A DNA stretch of 64,000 nt from Streptomyces lydicus (lineage in GTDB: Bacteria; Actinomycetota; Actinomycetes; Streptomycetales; Streptomycetaceae): positions 62,001 through 126,000 of the forward strand of contig NZ_JNZA01000027.1 in the NCBI RefSeq assembly GCF_000717345.1. Direction: 5' to 3'. Under the pieces are notes generated by a model. It was not told where the DNA came from. It saw only the letters and a program-made list of their open reading frames with translations, and did not search any database. The translations under genes and the position numbers were made by a program. Shown one piece after another: positions 9,881 to 18,772 of this stretch; the first letter of the stretch is position 1, and each line of letters starts with the position of its first letter.

Positions 9881-9930
9881 ACGGTCGTTGGCACCGAGCC
9901 CGAATCAGCATCGCTTCGAGGGGACAAGCA

Positions 9931-10263
9931 ATGGCAGATTTCTCCCGCCTCCCGGGCCCGAACGCAGACCTCTGGGACTGGCAGCTGCTGGCCGCCTGTC
10001 GCGGCGTCGACAGCTCCCTCTTCTTCCATCCCGAGGGCGAGCGAGGAGCGGCCCGCAGCGCGCGTGAGACATCGGCGAAGGAGGTATGCATGCGCTGCCC
10101 CGTGCGGGCCGAGTGCGCGGCGCATGCACTGGCCGTTCGCGAGCCCTACGGGGTCTGGGGCGGCCTGACGGAGGACGAGCGCGAGGAGCTCATGGGCCGG
10201 GCCCGCCACCGGCTGATCCCCGCGACCTCCATGACCGGTCATCCGGGCGCTGCGGGCACCTGA
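9931..10263 (+). CDS. whiD: WhiD, WhiB-family iron-sulphur regulator
   Basis: A 110-residue WhiB-like protein that binds a [4Fe-4S] cluster and partners the principal sigma factor; WhiD is needed for late sporulation in Streptomyces and corresponds to mycobacterial WhiB3. Four cluster ligands are visible: Cys23, Cys53, Cys56 and Cys62 (C-x2-C-x5-C), followed by the beta-turn GVWGG (74-78) and a basic C-terminus. ATG at 9931 is preceded by GAGGGG eight bases upstream, better than the further start at 9877. It is divergent from bldM. Confidence 0.95.
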   Translation: MADFSRLPGPNADLWDWQLLAACRGVDSSLFFHPEGERGAARSARETSAKEVCMRCPVRAECAAHALAVREPYGVWGGLTEDEREELMGRARHRLIPATSMTGHPGAAGT

Positions 10264-10330
10264 CAAGTACACCTGTTGCAGAAACGTTCCTGCACATCGA
10301 AGCGACGCCGGGAGCGCGGATCTCCCCTGC

Positions 10331-10352
10331 CCGACGGGCAGCTGCCCGTCGG
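10331..10352. terminator. Palindromic terminator between whiD and the LysR gene
   Basis: A perfect 22-base palindrome (11-bp arms CCGACGGGCAG and CTGCCCGTCGG) is followed by TTTT on the plus strand. It lies between convergent whiD and the LysR gene and fits an intrinsic terminator for whiD. Confidence 0.85.
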
Positions 10353-10398
10353 TTTTGCATGTGCCGGTGGGCGGACGCCCACCGGGCGCCCTCGGCCG

Positions 10399-11325
10399 TC
10401 AGCGCGTGGGGGCGCGCCGGCCCGCCGCGTCGGCCAGCTGGTCGAGCGTGGCCTCGACGGCGGGGACATGGGCCAGGTCCGGCAGGGTGAGCGCGACGAT
10501 CTCCCGCTGCACCGCGGGCTCCAGCCGGATCGCGGTGACCCCCTTGGCGCGCACCGACTCCAGCGTGAGCTCGGGCAGCGCGGCGACTCCCAGGCCCGCG
10601 CCGACCAGGCCGATCACGGCCGGGTAGTCGTCCGTCGCGAAGTCGATGCGGGGGCTGAAGCCGGTGCTCTCGCAGACCTCCACCAGGTGGCGGCGGCAGC
10701 GCGGGCAGCCCGCGATCCACGGCTCGTCGGCGAGTTCCGCGAACCGCGCGGCGCCGGCCTTCGCCAGCCGGTGGCCGTCCGGCACCAGCCCGATCAGCCG
10801 GTCCGCCAGGACCGGCCGTACCACCAGGTCCTCCCACTCCGCCGCGGCCGCCGGGTCGGCGCCGCGCACCTGCGGGTAGCGGAAGGCCAGTGCGATCTCG
10901 CAGTCGCCGTTGCGCAGCATCTCGATCGACCGCGGCGGCTCGGCCTCGACCAGCGAGACCCGGGTGCCCGGGTGGGCGGCGCGCATCCTCGCCAGGGCGG
11001 TCGGCACCAGCGTCGAGCTGCCGGAGGGGAACGACACCAGCCGCACCCGGCCGGCCCGCAGGCCCGCGATGGCGGCGACCTCCTCCTCGGCGGCGGTCAG
11101 CCCGGCCAGGATGCCGACGGCGTGCCGTACGAGTGCCTCGCCCGCCTGCGTCAGCCGCATCTCGCGGCCGGTGCGGACCAGCAGCGGGGTGCCGGCGGAC
11201 TGTTCCAGGGCCTTCATCTGCTGGCTGACGGCCGGCTGGGTGCAGCCCAGTTCGCGCGCCGCGGCGGAGAACGAACCGGTCCGGGCGACGGCGCGCAGCA
11301 CACGGAGATGACGGGCCTCGATCAC
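10399..11325 (-). CDS. LysR-family transcriptional regulator
   Basis: A 308-residue LysR-type regulator. The N-terminal winged helix-turn-helix (HLRVLRAVARTGSFSAAAREL, then CTQPAVSQQMKALE) is followed by a periplasmic-binding-fold effector domain. The frame opens at GTG 11325 directly after a -10-like TATGCT at 11332-11337, suggesting a leaderless message; I see no ribosome-binding site. It faces away from the MOSC gene across a 167-bp gap, the usual arrangement for a LysR regulator and its target, so that gene (or the LysR gene itself) is the first candidate target. The effector is unknown. Confidence 0.9.
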   Translation of the reverse strand: MIEARHLRVLRAVARTGSFSAAARELGCTQPAVSQQMKALEQSAGTPLLVRTGREMRLTQAGEALVRHAVGILAGLTAAEEEVAAIAGLRAGRVRLVSFPSGSSTLVPTALARMRAAHPGTRVSLVEAEPPRSIEMLRNGDCEIALAFRYPQVRGADPAAAAEWEDLVVRPVLADRLIGLVPDGHRLAKAGAARFAELADEPWIAGCPRCRRHLVEVCESTGFSPRIDFATDDYPAVIGLVGAGLGVAALPELTLESVRAKGVTAIRLEPAVQREIVALTLPDLAHVPAVEATLDQLADAAGRRAPTR

Positions 11326-11331
11326 GTATCG

Positions 11332-11337
11332 AGCATA
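11332..11337 (-). promoter_or_regulatory. Candidate leaderless -10 element of the LysR gene
   Basis: TATGCT on the minus strand ends six bases before the GTG start of the LysR gene, with no Shine-Dalgarno sequence between. The -35 is not recognisable. Confidence 0.45.
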
Positions 11338-11492
11338 AGCGGAACTTGGGGTGGTGAGGAAAAATGCGGTCGCCACTTTTGGGTGGGAATGGCCGGCGTG
11401 GCCGGGCCGGTGTGCCCCGTAGGGGGCGGGGCACACGAAGGTACTGACCGGGTGTTCCGGAAACCGCACCCGATCGAGCAACGGAGCGTCGT

Positions 11493-12158
11493 ATGAAACT
11501 GCTGACCGTGAACGTGGGGCGGCCCGCGCCCACCGACCACACCGACGCCCCGGGCGGCACGGGCATCGACAAGCGCCCCGTGGCCGGCCCGGTGGCGGTC
11601 ACCGCGCCCGGTCCCAAGGGCAGCGGCGGCAGCGGGCTGGCCGGCGACGCGGTGGTCGATCTGCGCCACCACGGCGGCGACGACCAGGCGGTGTACGCCT
11701 ACGCCCGCGAGGACCTGGACGCCTGGGAGCGGGAGCTGGGCCGCGAGCTGGCCAACGGCGTCTTCGGCGAGAACCTCACCACCTCGGGCGTCGAGGTCAC
11801 CGGCGCCCGGATCGGCGAGCGCTGGCGGGTGGGCCCGCGGCTGCTGCTGGAGGTGAGCTGTCCGCGGATCCCCTGCCGTACGTTCCAGGGCTGGCTGGGC
11901 GAGCACGGCTGGCTGCGGCGGTTCACCCGGGCGGGGGTGCCCGGCGCGTACCTGCGGGTCATCGAGCCGGGCGAGATCCGCGCCGGGGACGGCATCGAGC
12001 GGGTGCACCGGCCGGACCACGAGGTGACCATCGGGCTGATGTTCCAGGCGCTGACGACCCGGCGGGAGCTGCTGCCCCGGCTGCTGGAGGCGGACCGGGC
12101 GCTGCCCGAGGAGGCGCGGCGCAGGGTCGTGAAGTACCTGGAGCGGCAAGGGAGTTGA
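11493..12158 (+). CDS. MOSC-domain protein (YiiM-like)
   Basis: A 221-residue MOSC protein. MOSC domains bind sulphur-carrying or molybdenum cofactors; YiiM-type members are linked to 6-N-hydroxylaminopurine resistance and reductive detoxification. Visible are the HHGGDDQAVYAYAREDLDAWE segment shared with YiiM-like proteins, FGENLTTSG and the conserved Cys of CPRIPCRTFQGWLGE that could carry sulphur. CGGAG upstream supports the ATG at 11493. It is divergent from the LysR gene and followed by an SDR gene 56 bp downstream. The substrate cannot be read from sequence. Confidence 0.85.
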   Translation: MKLLTVNVGRPAPTDHTDAPGGTGIDKRPVAGPVAVTAPGPKGSGGSGLAGDAVVDLRHHGGDDQAVYAYAREDLDAWERELGRELANGVFGENLTTSGVEVTGARIGERWRVGPRLLLEVSCPRIPCRTFQGWLGEHGWLRRFTRAGVPGAYLRVIEPGEIRAGDGIERVHRPDHEVTIGLMFQALTTRRELLPRLLEADRALPEEARRRVVKYLERQGS

Positions 12159-12201
12159 GCGCACGGCCGGACGGGGGGCCGGGGCCCGGTGCCGGGGCGG
12201 A

Positions 12202-12207
12202 TAGCGT
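12202..12207 (+). promoter_or_regulatory. Candidate leaderless -10 element of the SDR gene
   Basis: TAGCGT lies seven bases before the ATG at 12215 and no Shine-Dalgarno sequence is present, as in leaderless Streptomyces genes. No clear -35. Confidence 0.4.
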
Positions 12208-12214
12208 GCCCCGT

Positions 12215-12988
12215 ATGACGACTGCATTGATCACGGGAGCGACGGCGGGCATCGGGGCGGCGTTCGCCCGGCGGCTCGCGAGCGACGGCCACAGCGTGGT
12301 GCTGGTGGCACGCAACGAGAAGCGGCTGCGCGAGCAGGCCACCGAACTGCACGACCGGCACGGCATCGAGGCGGAGGTGCTCGTCGCCGACCTGGCCACC
12401 GAGGAGGGCATCACCGCCGTCGAGGCCCGGCTGACGGATGCCAAACACCCGGTCGATCTGCTGGTGAACAACGCCGGCTTCGGCAACAAGGGCGAGTACC
12501 TCGAAGTGCCGATGGCCGAGGAGCTGACGATGCTGAAGGTGCACTGCGAGGCGGTGCTGCGGCTGACCACGGCGGCGGTGCGCGGCATGCGGGACCGCCG
12601 GCGCGGGGCGGTGGTCAACGTGGCGTCGGTGGCGGCGTTCGTACCGCGCGGCACGTACGGCGCGAGCAAGGCGTGGGTCGTGCAGTTCACCCAGGGCGCG
12701 GCCCGCGACCTGGCCGGCAGCGGGGTGCGGCTGATGGCGCTGTGCCCGGGTTTCGTGCGGACCGAGTTCCACGAGCGGGCCGGGATGGGGACGGACAACA
12801 TCCCGGGGTGGATGTGGCTGGACGCGGACAAGCTGGTGGACGCGGCGATGAAGGACCTGGTGCGGGGGAAGTCGCTGTCCATCCCCGACCCGCGGTACAA
12901 GGCGCTCATGGGCGCGGTGAAGCTGGCACCCCGCGGTGTCCTCGGGGGGCTCACGTCCCGTACGGGGCGCAAGTACGGGCCCCGCTGA
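12215..12988 (+). CDS. Short-chain dehydrogenase/reductase
   Basis: A 257-residue classical SDR using NAD(P)H. The cofactor motif TGATAGIG spans residues 7-14, the NNAG motif 85-88, and the catalytic Ser138, Tyr148 and Lys152 (YGASK) are all present. ARN after the second strand suggests preference for NADP. I place the start at ATG 12215, where the Rossmann fold begins, rather than at an upstream TTG. It follows the MOSC gene on the same strand and converges on the DUF2264 gene with only 11 bp between stops. The substrate is unknown. Confidence 0.9.
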   Translation: MTTALITGATAGIGAAFARRLASDGHSVVLVARNEKRLREQATELHDRHGIEAEVLVADLATEEGITAVEARLTDAKHPVDLLVNNAGFGNKGEYLEVPMAEELTMLKVHCEAVLRLTTAAVRGMRDRRRGAVVNVASVAAFVPRGTYGASKAWVVQFTQGAARDLAGSGVRLMALCPGFVRTEFHERAGMGTDNIPGWMWLDADKLVDAAMKDLVRGKSLSIPDPRYKALMGAVKLAPRGVLGGLTSRTGRKYGPR

Positions 12989-12999
12989 CGCGGCGTCGC

Positions 13000-14889
13000 T
13001 CACGGCACGGCGCCGCCAGCGGACAGGGTCAGGTCGCTGGTGGTGCCGTCGTCGTGCCAGGTGACGTGGACGGTGTGGCCGGTGCGGTGGGCCGTGGTGC
13101 GCACGGTCGCCAGGGTCCGTACGGGGGCGGGGTCCGGGTCCCCCGTGAGGGAGGCCAGCGCCAGGAAAAGGGTGCCCCGGGGGTCCGGGGTGGTGGCGCC
13201 CTCCAGGACGGCGGTCTCCGTGCCGGGGCCGGCCAGGGTGCTTCCCGTAGGGGTCAGGCGGGGCGGACCGTCGTAGCCGTGGACCGGGTGGAGCTGGGCC
13301 GCGGGACCGTCGGAGGTGACGGCCCAGCCCGTCTGGCGTACGGGGGTGCCCGGGGCGGCGCCGGTGACCAGATGGGCGCGGAGTTCGGCCCGGCCGTGCA
13401 CGAGGGTCGCGGACAGCACGCGGACGCCGCGGAGTGCGGTGCCGTCCGGGCCGCGTGGGGTGTGCGTGGAGGAGGCCCGGTCGGGGCCGGTGGTGTGCGG
13501 GGTGGCGGGGCCGCGGGTGGTGGGCCGGCCGGCGAGCAGCAGCGCGAAGTGGTTGTCCGGGAGCGCCGGCCCGGCGGTGGGGGTCGTGGGGCCGGTGCGG
13601 GTGGAGTACGCGAAGCGGTCGTAGGACGGGTCGGACGCGGCGAGCGGGGAGTTGCTGCCGTGGTTGTGCACGCGGACCAGGCCGTCGGACGCGGTGGACT
13701 GCAGCAGCAGGCCGGTGGGGCCCAGGGGCCGTACGATGTCCGCGCGTTCGGCGGGGAGGGGTTCCTCGGGGTCGGTCCAGGTGGGGTGCCCGGCGGGCAG
13801 CAGCAGGCCGAGGAATCCCTTGGCCGCCCAGTAGGGGGAGCCCGGACCCGAGTAGCTCTGCAGCATCGGCGGGTGGGGCCGGTACCAGCCGAGCGGCAGC
13901 AGCCCGTCCCCGGTGACGGCGCCGCGGTCGAGGAAGTGGCGCAGCGCCCCGGAGGCGAGGCGGCGGGTGGCGCCCGGGGTGAGCGGGGTGTGGCCGGTGA
14001 GCGCGCCGAGCCAGGGGGCGGCGGTGGCGGCGAAGCGGTAGGTGAGTGAGCGGCCGAACGGCAGCGGCGCGCCATCGGAACCGAAGAGGCGGGTGTAGTC
14101 CTCCAGTTGGTCATGCAGGCGGTCCCCGTAGGTGGCCGCCAGGGCGTGGTCGGCACTCAGGTGCGCGTGCAGGACGGGGTAGAAGTGCAGCGCCCAGGCG
14201 TTGTAGTGGTCGAAGGCCCGGTTGTCGCCGTCGGAGTACCAGCCTGCGCCGCGGTACCACTCCTCGACGCGTGTCAGGGCCCGGTCGACGGCCGCCTGGG
14301 CGCGGGCGGTCTCGATGCCCGCGTCGTGCAGGAAGCCGCCGACGGTGAGGCCGAAGAGCCACCAGTTGTTGTCGACGGGTGACGGGCCGAGGGCCGGCAG
14401 CAGCCAGTCGGCGATCCTGCCGCGGACCGCCTCGTCGAGGGTGTCCCAGAGCCGGCGACGGGTCAGCCGCAGGCCGAGGGCGAGAGACGCGGCTTCGACG
14501 CGGGCCTGGCGGACGGCGTCGATGCGCGGCCAGGAGTCGGGGTCGGCGGGCGTCAGCCCCCGGTCGGCCGTCGGCCGCCGGGTGCCCGCGGCCAGGCCCT
14601 CGGCGTAGCGGGTGAGATGGGCGTGCGGGTCGTCTCCCCCGCTGCCGGCCACGCGGAGGGCGGCCAGCAGGAACGTACGGGCGAAGCCTTCGAGGCCGTC
14701 GGAGCGGGGGCCGGAGGAGCTGGGGCGGGGGCCGGGGAGGGTGAGCAGGCCGTGGCGCGGGGAGAAGTAGGGGCGGGTGGCACACAGCAGGCCGTCGGCG
14801 GTGGCCTCCCAGTGGGCGCGGGTCCAGCCGGTGCGTGGGCTGAGCCGGCGGTCCTCGGGCGGGAGGGGGAAGGGGTGGGGTGCGGGCAC
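13000..14889 (-). CDS. DUF2264-domain protein
   Basis: A 629-residue protein that I recognise as DUF2264-like. The N-terminal half is rich in helices with Trp/His/Asp residues (DNNWWLFGLTVGGFLHDAG, YSDGDNRAFDHYNAWALHFYP, PMLQSYSGPGSPYWAAKGF) typical of an (alpha/alpha)-toroid carbohydrate-active enzyme; the C-terminal part looks like beta-sandwich. No signal peptide is evident with the chosen start, GTG 14889 after GGGAGG, so it should be cytoplasmic. DUF2264 proteins are often met near glycan catabolism genes, so a glycosidase or lyase role is an inference. It is divergent from a 2-hydroxyacid dehydrogenase gene 89 bp away, and the two may share control. Confidence 0.75.
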   Translation of the reverse strand: MPAPHPFPLPPEDRRLSPRTGWTRAHWEATADGLLCATRPYFSPRHGLLTLPGPRPSSSGPRSDGLEGFARTFLLAALRVAGSGGDDPHAHLTRYAEGLAAGTRRPTADRGLTPADPDSWPRIDAVRQARVEAASLALGLRLTRRRLWDTLDEAVRGRIADWLLPALGPSPVDNNWWLFGLTVGGFLHDAGIETARAQAAVDRALTRVEEWYRGAGWYSDGDNRAFDHYNAWALHFYPVLHAHLSADHALAATYGDRLHDQLEDYTRLFGSDGAPLPFGRSLTYRFAATAAPWLGALTGHTPLTPGATRRLASGALRHFLDRGAVTGDGLLPLGWYRPHPPMLQSYSGPGSPYWAAKGFLGLLLPAGHPTWTDPEEPLPAERADIVRPLGPTGLLLQSTASDGLVRVHNHGSNSPLAASDPSYDRFAYSTRTGPTTPTAGPALPDNHFALLLAGRPTTRGPATPHTTGPDRASSTHTPRGPDGTALRGVRVLSATLVHGRAELRAHLVTGAAPGTPVRQTGWAVTSDGPAAQLHPVHGYDGPPRLTPTGSTLAGPGTETAVLEGATTPDPRGTLFLALASLTGDPDPAPVRTLATVRTTAHRTGHTVHVTWHDDGTTSDLTLSAGGAVP

Positions 14890-14978
14890 GGCGCCTCCCG
14901 GGGGCGCAGGAGGACGGCGATTCTCCCGGCAGGTCTGACGGAACGTCAAGAGAAGTGCGAAACGGAGGAAGACGCCGC

Positions 14979-16154
14979 ATGACCACATCGCCCCCCACCG
15001 GCCCGCACCACCGACCCACGGGAGGGGACGGACCGCAGGACGAGGTCCGCGGGGCCCCCGCCGCACCCGGCGACGTCCCCGCCGCGGGAGCGACGGCGGG
15101 AGTCACCCCCGACGACGGGGGGAGCGCGCCGCACGCGGCGAAGCGGCGGCCCGCCCTGCTGCTGTCGATGGGTCCCGGCATCGCCGGCCGGCTGCTCGAC
15201 CCGCGCCACCACACCCGCCTCGCGGCCCTGGCCCGTACCGACTCCCGGCTCGTCGCCCACGAGCTGGCCGATCCGCCGCCCGCCGTCGCCGCCGCCCTCG
15301 CCGAGGCGGAGGTGCTGCTCACCTGCTGGGGCGCACCGCCGCTCACCGCGCGGGTGCTGGACGCGGCCCCCCGGCTGCGGGCCGTCATCCACGCCGCCGG
15401 CTCGGTCAAGCACCACGTCACCGACGCCTGCTGGGAGCGCGGGATCGCCGTCAGCTCGGCGGCCGCCGTCAACGCCCTCCCGGTCGCCGAGTACACCCTC
15501 GCCATGATCCTGCTGGCCAACAAGCGCGTGCTGCACTCCGCCCGCCGCTACCGCGCGCTGCGCGCCCCGCACGACTGGCAGGTCGAGCTCGCCGACGCCG
15601 GCAACTACCGCCGCACCGTGGGCGTCATCGGCGCCTCCCGCATCGGCCGCCGGGTCATCGAGCTGCTCCGCCCGTTCGGGCCGGCCGTGCTGCTGCACGA
15701 TCCGTACGTGACGGCCGCGGAGGCCGCCCGTCTGGGGGTGCGGCCGGTGTCGCTCGGCGCGCTCTGCGCCGGCAGTGACGTCGTCACCGTGCACGCCCCG
15801 CAACTGCCCGGCACCCGCCATCTGCTGGGCGCCCGCGAACTGGCCCTGATGCCCGACGGCGCGACCCTGATCAACACCGCCCGCGGCTCCCTGGTCGACG
15901 AGTCGGCGCTGCTGCCCGAGCTGGTGTCCGGCCGCATCGACGCCGTCCTGGACGTCACCGAGCCCGAACTCCCGCCCGCCGACTCGCCGTTGTACGAGCT
16001 GCCCAACGTGCTGCTCACCCCGCACGTCGCCGGTTCGCTGGGCACCGAACTCCACCGGCTCACCGACCACGCCCTCGACGAACTCGACCGGTACGCCCGC
16101 GGTCTGCCGTTCGCCGACCCCGTCCGCCCGGAGGACCTGGGCCGCTCGGCGTGA
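14979..16154 (+). CDS. D-isomer-specific 2-hydroxyacid dehydrogenase family protein
   Basis: A 391-residue NAD-dependent dehydrogenase of the D-2-hydroxyacid/phosphoglycerate dehydrogenase family. The Rossmann motif GVIGASRIG lies at 215-223, and the catalytic triad is Arg302 (NTARGS), Glu328 (DVTEP) and His349 (TPHVAGS). An unusual low-complexity, Pro/Gly/Ala-rich N-terminal extension of about 55 residues precedes the catalytic domain. ATG 14979 follows GGAGGA. It is divergent from the DUF2264 gene, suggesting a linked sugar-acid or glycan pathway, but the substrate is not predictable. Confidence 0.88.
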   Translation: MTTSPPTGPHHRPTGGDGPQDEVRGAPAAPGDVPAAGATAGVTPDDGGSAPHAAKRRPALLLSMGPGIAGRLLDPRHHTRLAALARTDSRLVAHELADPPPAVAAALAEAEVLLTCWGAPPLTARVLDAAPRLRAVIHAAGSVKHHVTDACWERGIAVSSAAAVNALPVAEYTLAMILLANKRVLHSARRYRALRAPHDWQVELADAGNYRRTVGVIGASRIGRRVIELLRPFGPAVLLHDPYVTAAEAARLGVRPVSLGALCAGSDVVTVHAPQLPGTRHLLGARELALMPDGATLINTARGSLVDESALLPELVSGRIDAVLDVTEPELPPADSPLYELPNVLLTPHVAGSLGTELHRLTDHALDELDRYARGLPFADPVRPEDLGRSA

Positions 16155-16181
16155 CGGCCGGGGCCCGGGGCCGGCCCGAAC

Positions 16182-16225
16182 CGGCCCCGGAACGCCGGAG
16201 ACCCGGCCCCGGAACGCCGGAGACC
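16182..16225. repeat. Perfect 22-bp tandem duplication beside the groEL terminator
   Basis: The same 22 bases occur at 16182-16203 and 16204-16225, with a third partial copy beginning at 16226. Each full copy, together with the bases that follow it, contains CCGGAGACCCGG, which can pair with the single right arm of the terminator at 16248-16259. Confidence 0.85.
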
Positions 16226-16259
16226 CGGCCCCCGCCATCGGCGGGAACCGGGTCTCCGG
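16217..16259. terminator. Terminator between groEL and the hydroxyacid dehydrogenase
   Basis: A 12-bp stem, CCGGAGACCCGG (16217-16228) with CCGGGTCTCCGG (16248-16259), extends inward through CCCGCC/GGCGGG. It lies between two convergent genes and could act in both directions. A duplicated left arm at 16195-16206 offers an alternative pairing. Confidence 0.8.
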
Positions 16260-16302
16260 TACGACGGGCGTCACGCGCCCGTCGTCACGGCGTCGCCTTG
16301 CG

Positions 16303-17946
<1,644 letters not shown>

Positions 17947-17993
17947 TCATTGCGATCCTCGGCACGCAGTGGGGACCGCGGTCTCAAACGGAA

Positions 17994-18040
17994 CTGCGCC
18001 CCTGCCCCGGGTTGTTTAGACGCGGGAACCAGGGGCGCAG
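17994..18040 (-). terminator. Intercistronic hairpin between groES and groEL1
   Basis: Perfect 11-bp arms (17994-18004 with 18030-18040) enclose a 25-base loop that can form a further short CCCG/CGGG stem. It starts about 20 bases after the groES stop and may reduce read-through or protect the groES message. Confidence 0.6.
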
Positions 18041-18061
18041 ATCACGGCAATTCGGGGTGAC

Positions 18062-18370
18062 TTACTTCTCGACGATCGCGAGCACGTCACGCGCCGACAG
18101 AACGAGGTAGTCCTCGTTGTTGTACTTCACCTCGGTGCCGCCGTACTTGCTGTAGAGCACGACATCGCCGACCTTGACGTCGAGCTCGACGCGCTTGCCG
18201 TCCTCGAAGCGGCCCGGGCCCACGGCCAGGACGACGCCCTCCTGGGGCTTCTCCTTGGCGGTGTCCGGAATGACCAGGCCCGAGGCCGTGGTCTGCTCGG
18301 CGTCGAGCGGCTGGACCACGATGCGGTCCTCAAGCGGCTTGATGGCAACCTTGGAGCTGGTGGTCGTCAC
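18062..18370 (-). CDS. groES: Co-chaperonin GroES
   Basis: The 10 kDa lid of the chaperonin. The 102-residue protein has the standard fold: [10 protein letters not shown] near the start, the mobile loop around [21 protein letters not shown] that contacts GroEL, and [34 protein letters not shown] to the end. It is first in the groES-groEL1 operon. Two CIRCE inverted repeats and a clear promoter lie 100-175 bases upstream, so repression by HrcA and heat induction are expected. Confidence 0.97.
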   Translation of the reverse strand: MTTTSSKVAIKPLEDRIVVQPLDAEQTTASGLVIPDTAKEKPQEGVVLAVGPGRFEDGKRVELDVKVGDVVLYSKYGGTEVKYNNEDYLVLSARDVLAIVEK

Positions 18371-18470
18371 GATCCGACCTCCCCCTTCGGAGATCTCACG
18401 GGGTTAACTGTCTGAGGTGGCGACCAGGTGGATCCGTCGTCGCGGGTGCCGGACCTGCCCGTCGCTGTGT

Positions 18471-18497
18471 CTGGCACTCCCCAGTGGAGAGTGCCAA
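18471..18497. promoter_or_regulatory. CIRCE operator 1 (HrcA site), groESL
   Basis: Inverted arms CTGGCACTC (18471-18479) and GAGTGCCAA (18489-18497) with a nine-base spacer match CIRCE (TTAGCACTC-N9-GAGTGCTAA) at most positions. It overlaps the expected transcription start region of groES. Confidence 0.88.
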
Positions 18498-18502
18498 CGC
18501 CG

Positions 18503-18531
18503 AGACTATGACGCGGTTAGCACTCGGTCAA
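18503..18531 (-). promoter_or_regulatory. groESL promoter
   Basis: On the minus strand TTGACC (-35, 18526-18531) and TAGTCT (-10, 18503-18508) are separated by 17 bases, fitting a vegetative HrdB-type promoter. The -35 lies inside the spacer of the second CIRCE, so HrcA binding would block RNA polymerase. Confidence 0.8.
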
Positions 18532-18543
18532 GCGGAGTGCCAG
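18517..18543. promoter_or_regulatory. CIRCE operator 2 (HrcA site), groESL
   Basis: Arms TTAGCACTC (18517-18525) and GAGTGCCAG (18535-18543) with a nine-base spacer. The left arm is a perfect CIRCE half-site. Confidence 0.92.
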
Positions 18544-18772
18544 CGCGCCGGGATCCGATCTGCCAGGACCGCACGATGACGGAAGGCCGACGGATGGCCG
18601 ACCAGGCCGGTTTCCCTGCCAAATCGGACACACCTTCCCGTTCCCTCGCAACCACGCCACCGGCTGCCTCGTCTACCTCCCCGACTGCCCGGTCGGCGAA
18701 GCGCGCCTGGGCATGTCTTATGGATCAGCCCGGAACGCCCGCGGCCCTGACCATCGATGGCGGAGGAATGCC

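Larger units (their letters stand above)
9549..9930. other. Divergent bldM-whiD regulatory region
   Basis: No gene. This 382-bp region holds the sigma-BldN-type promoter of bldM on its left and an AT-rich stretch with two inverted repeats before whiD on its right. A possible whiD -10 element TAGATT lies at 9835-9840 but has no good -35. Confidence 0.8.
18371..18772. other. Divergent groES / SEDS-gene regulatory region
   Basis: No gene. This 402-bp region contains the groES leader, the groESL promoter and two CIRCE operators in its left half. The right half (about 18550-18760) holds the upstream sequence of the SEDS gene; I see no convincing promoter hexamers there. Confidence 0.8.
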
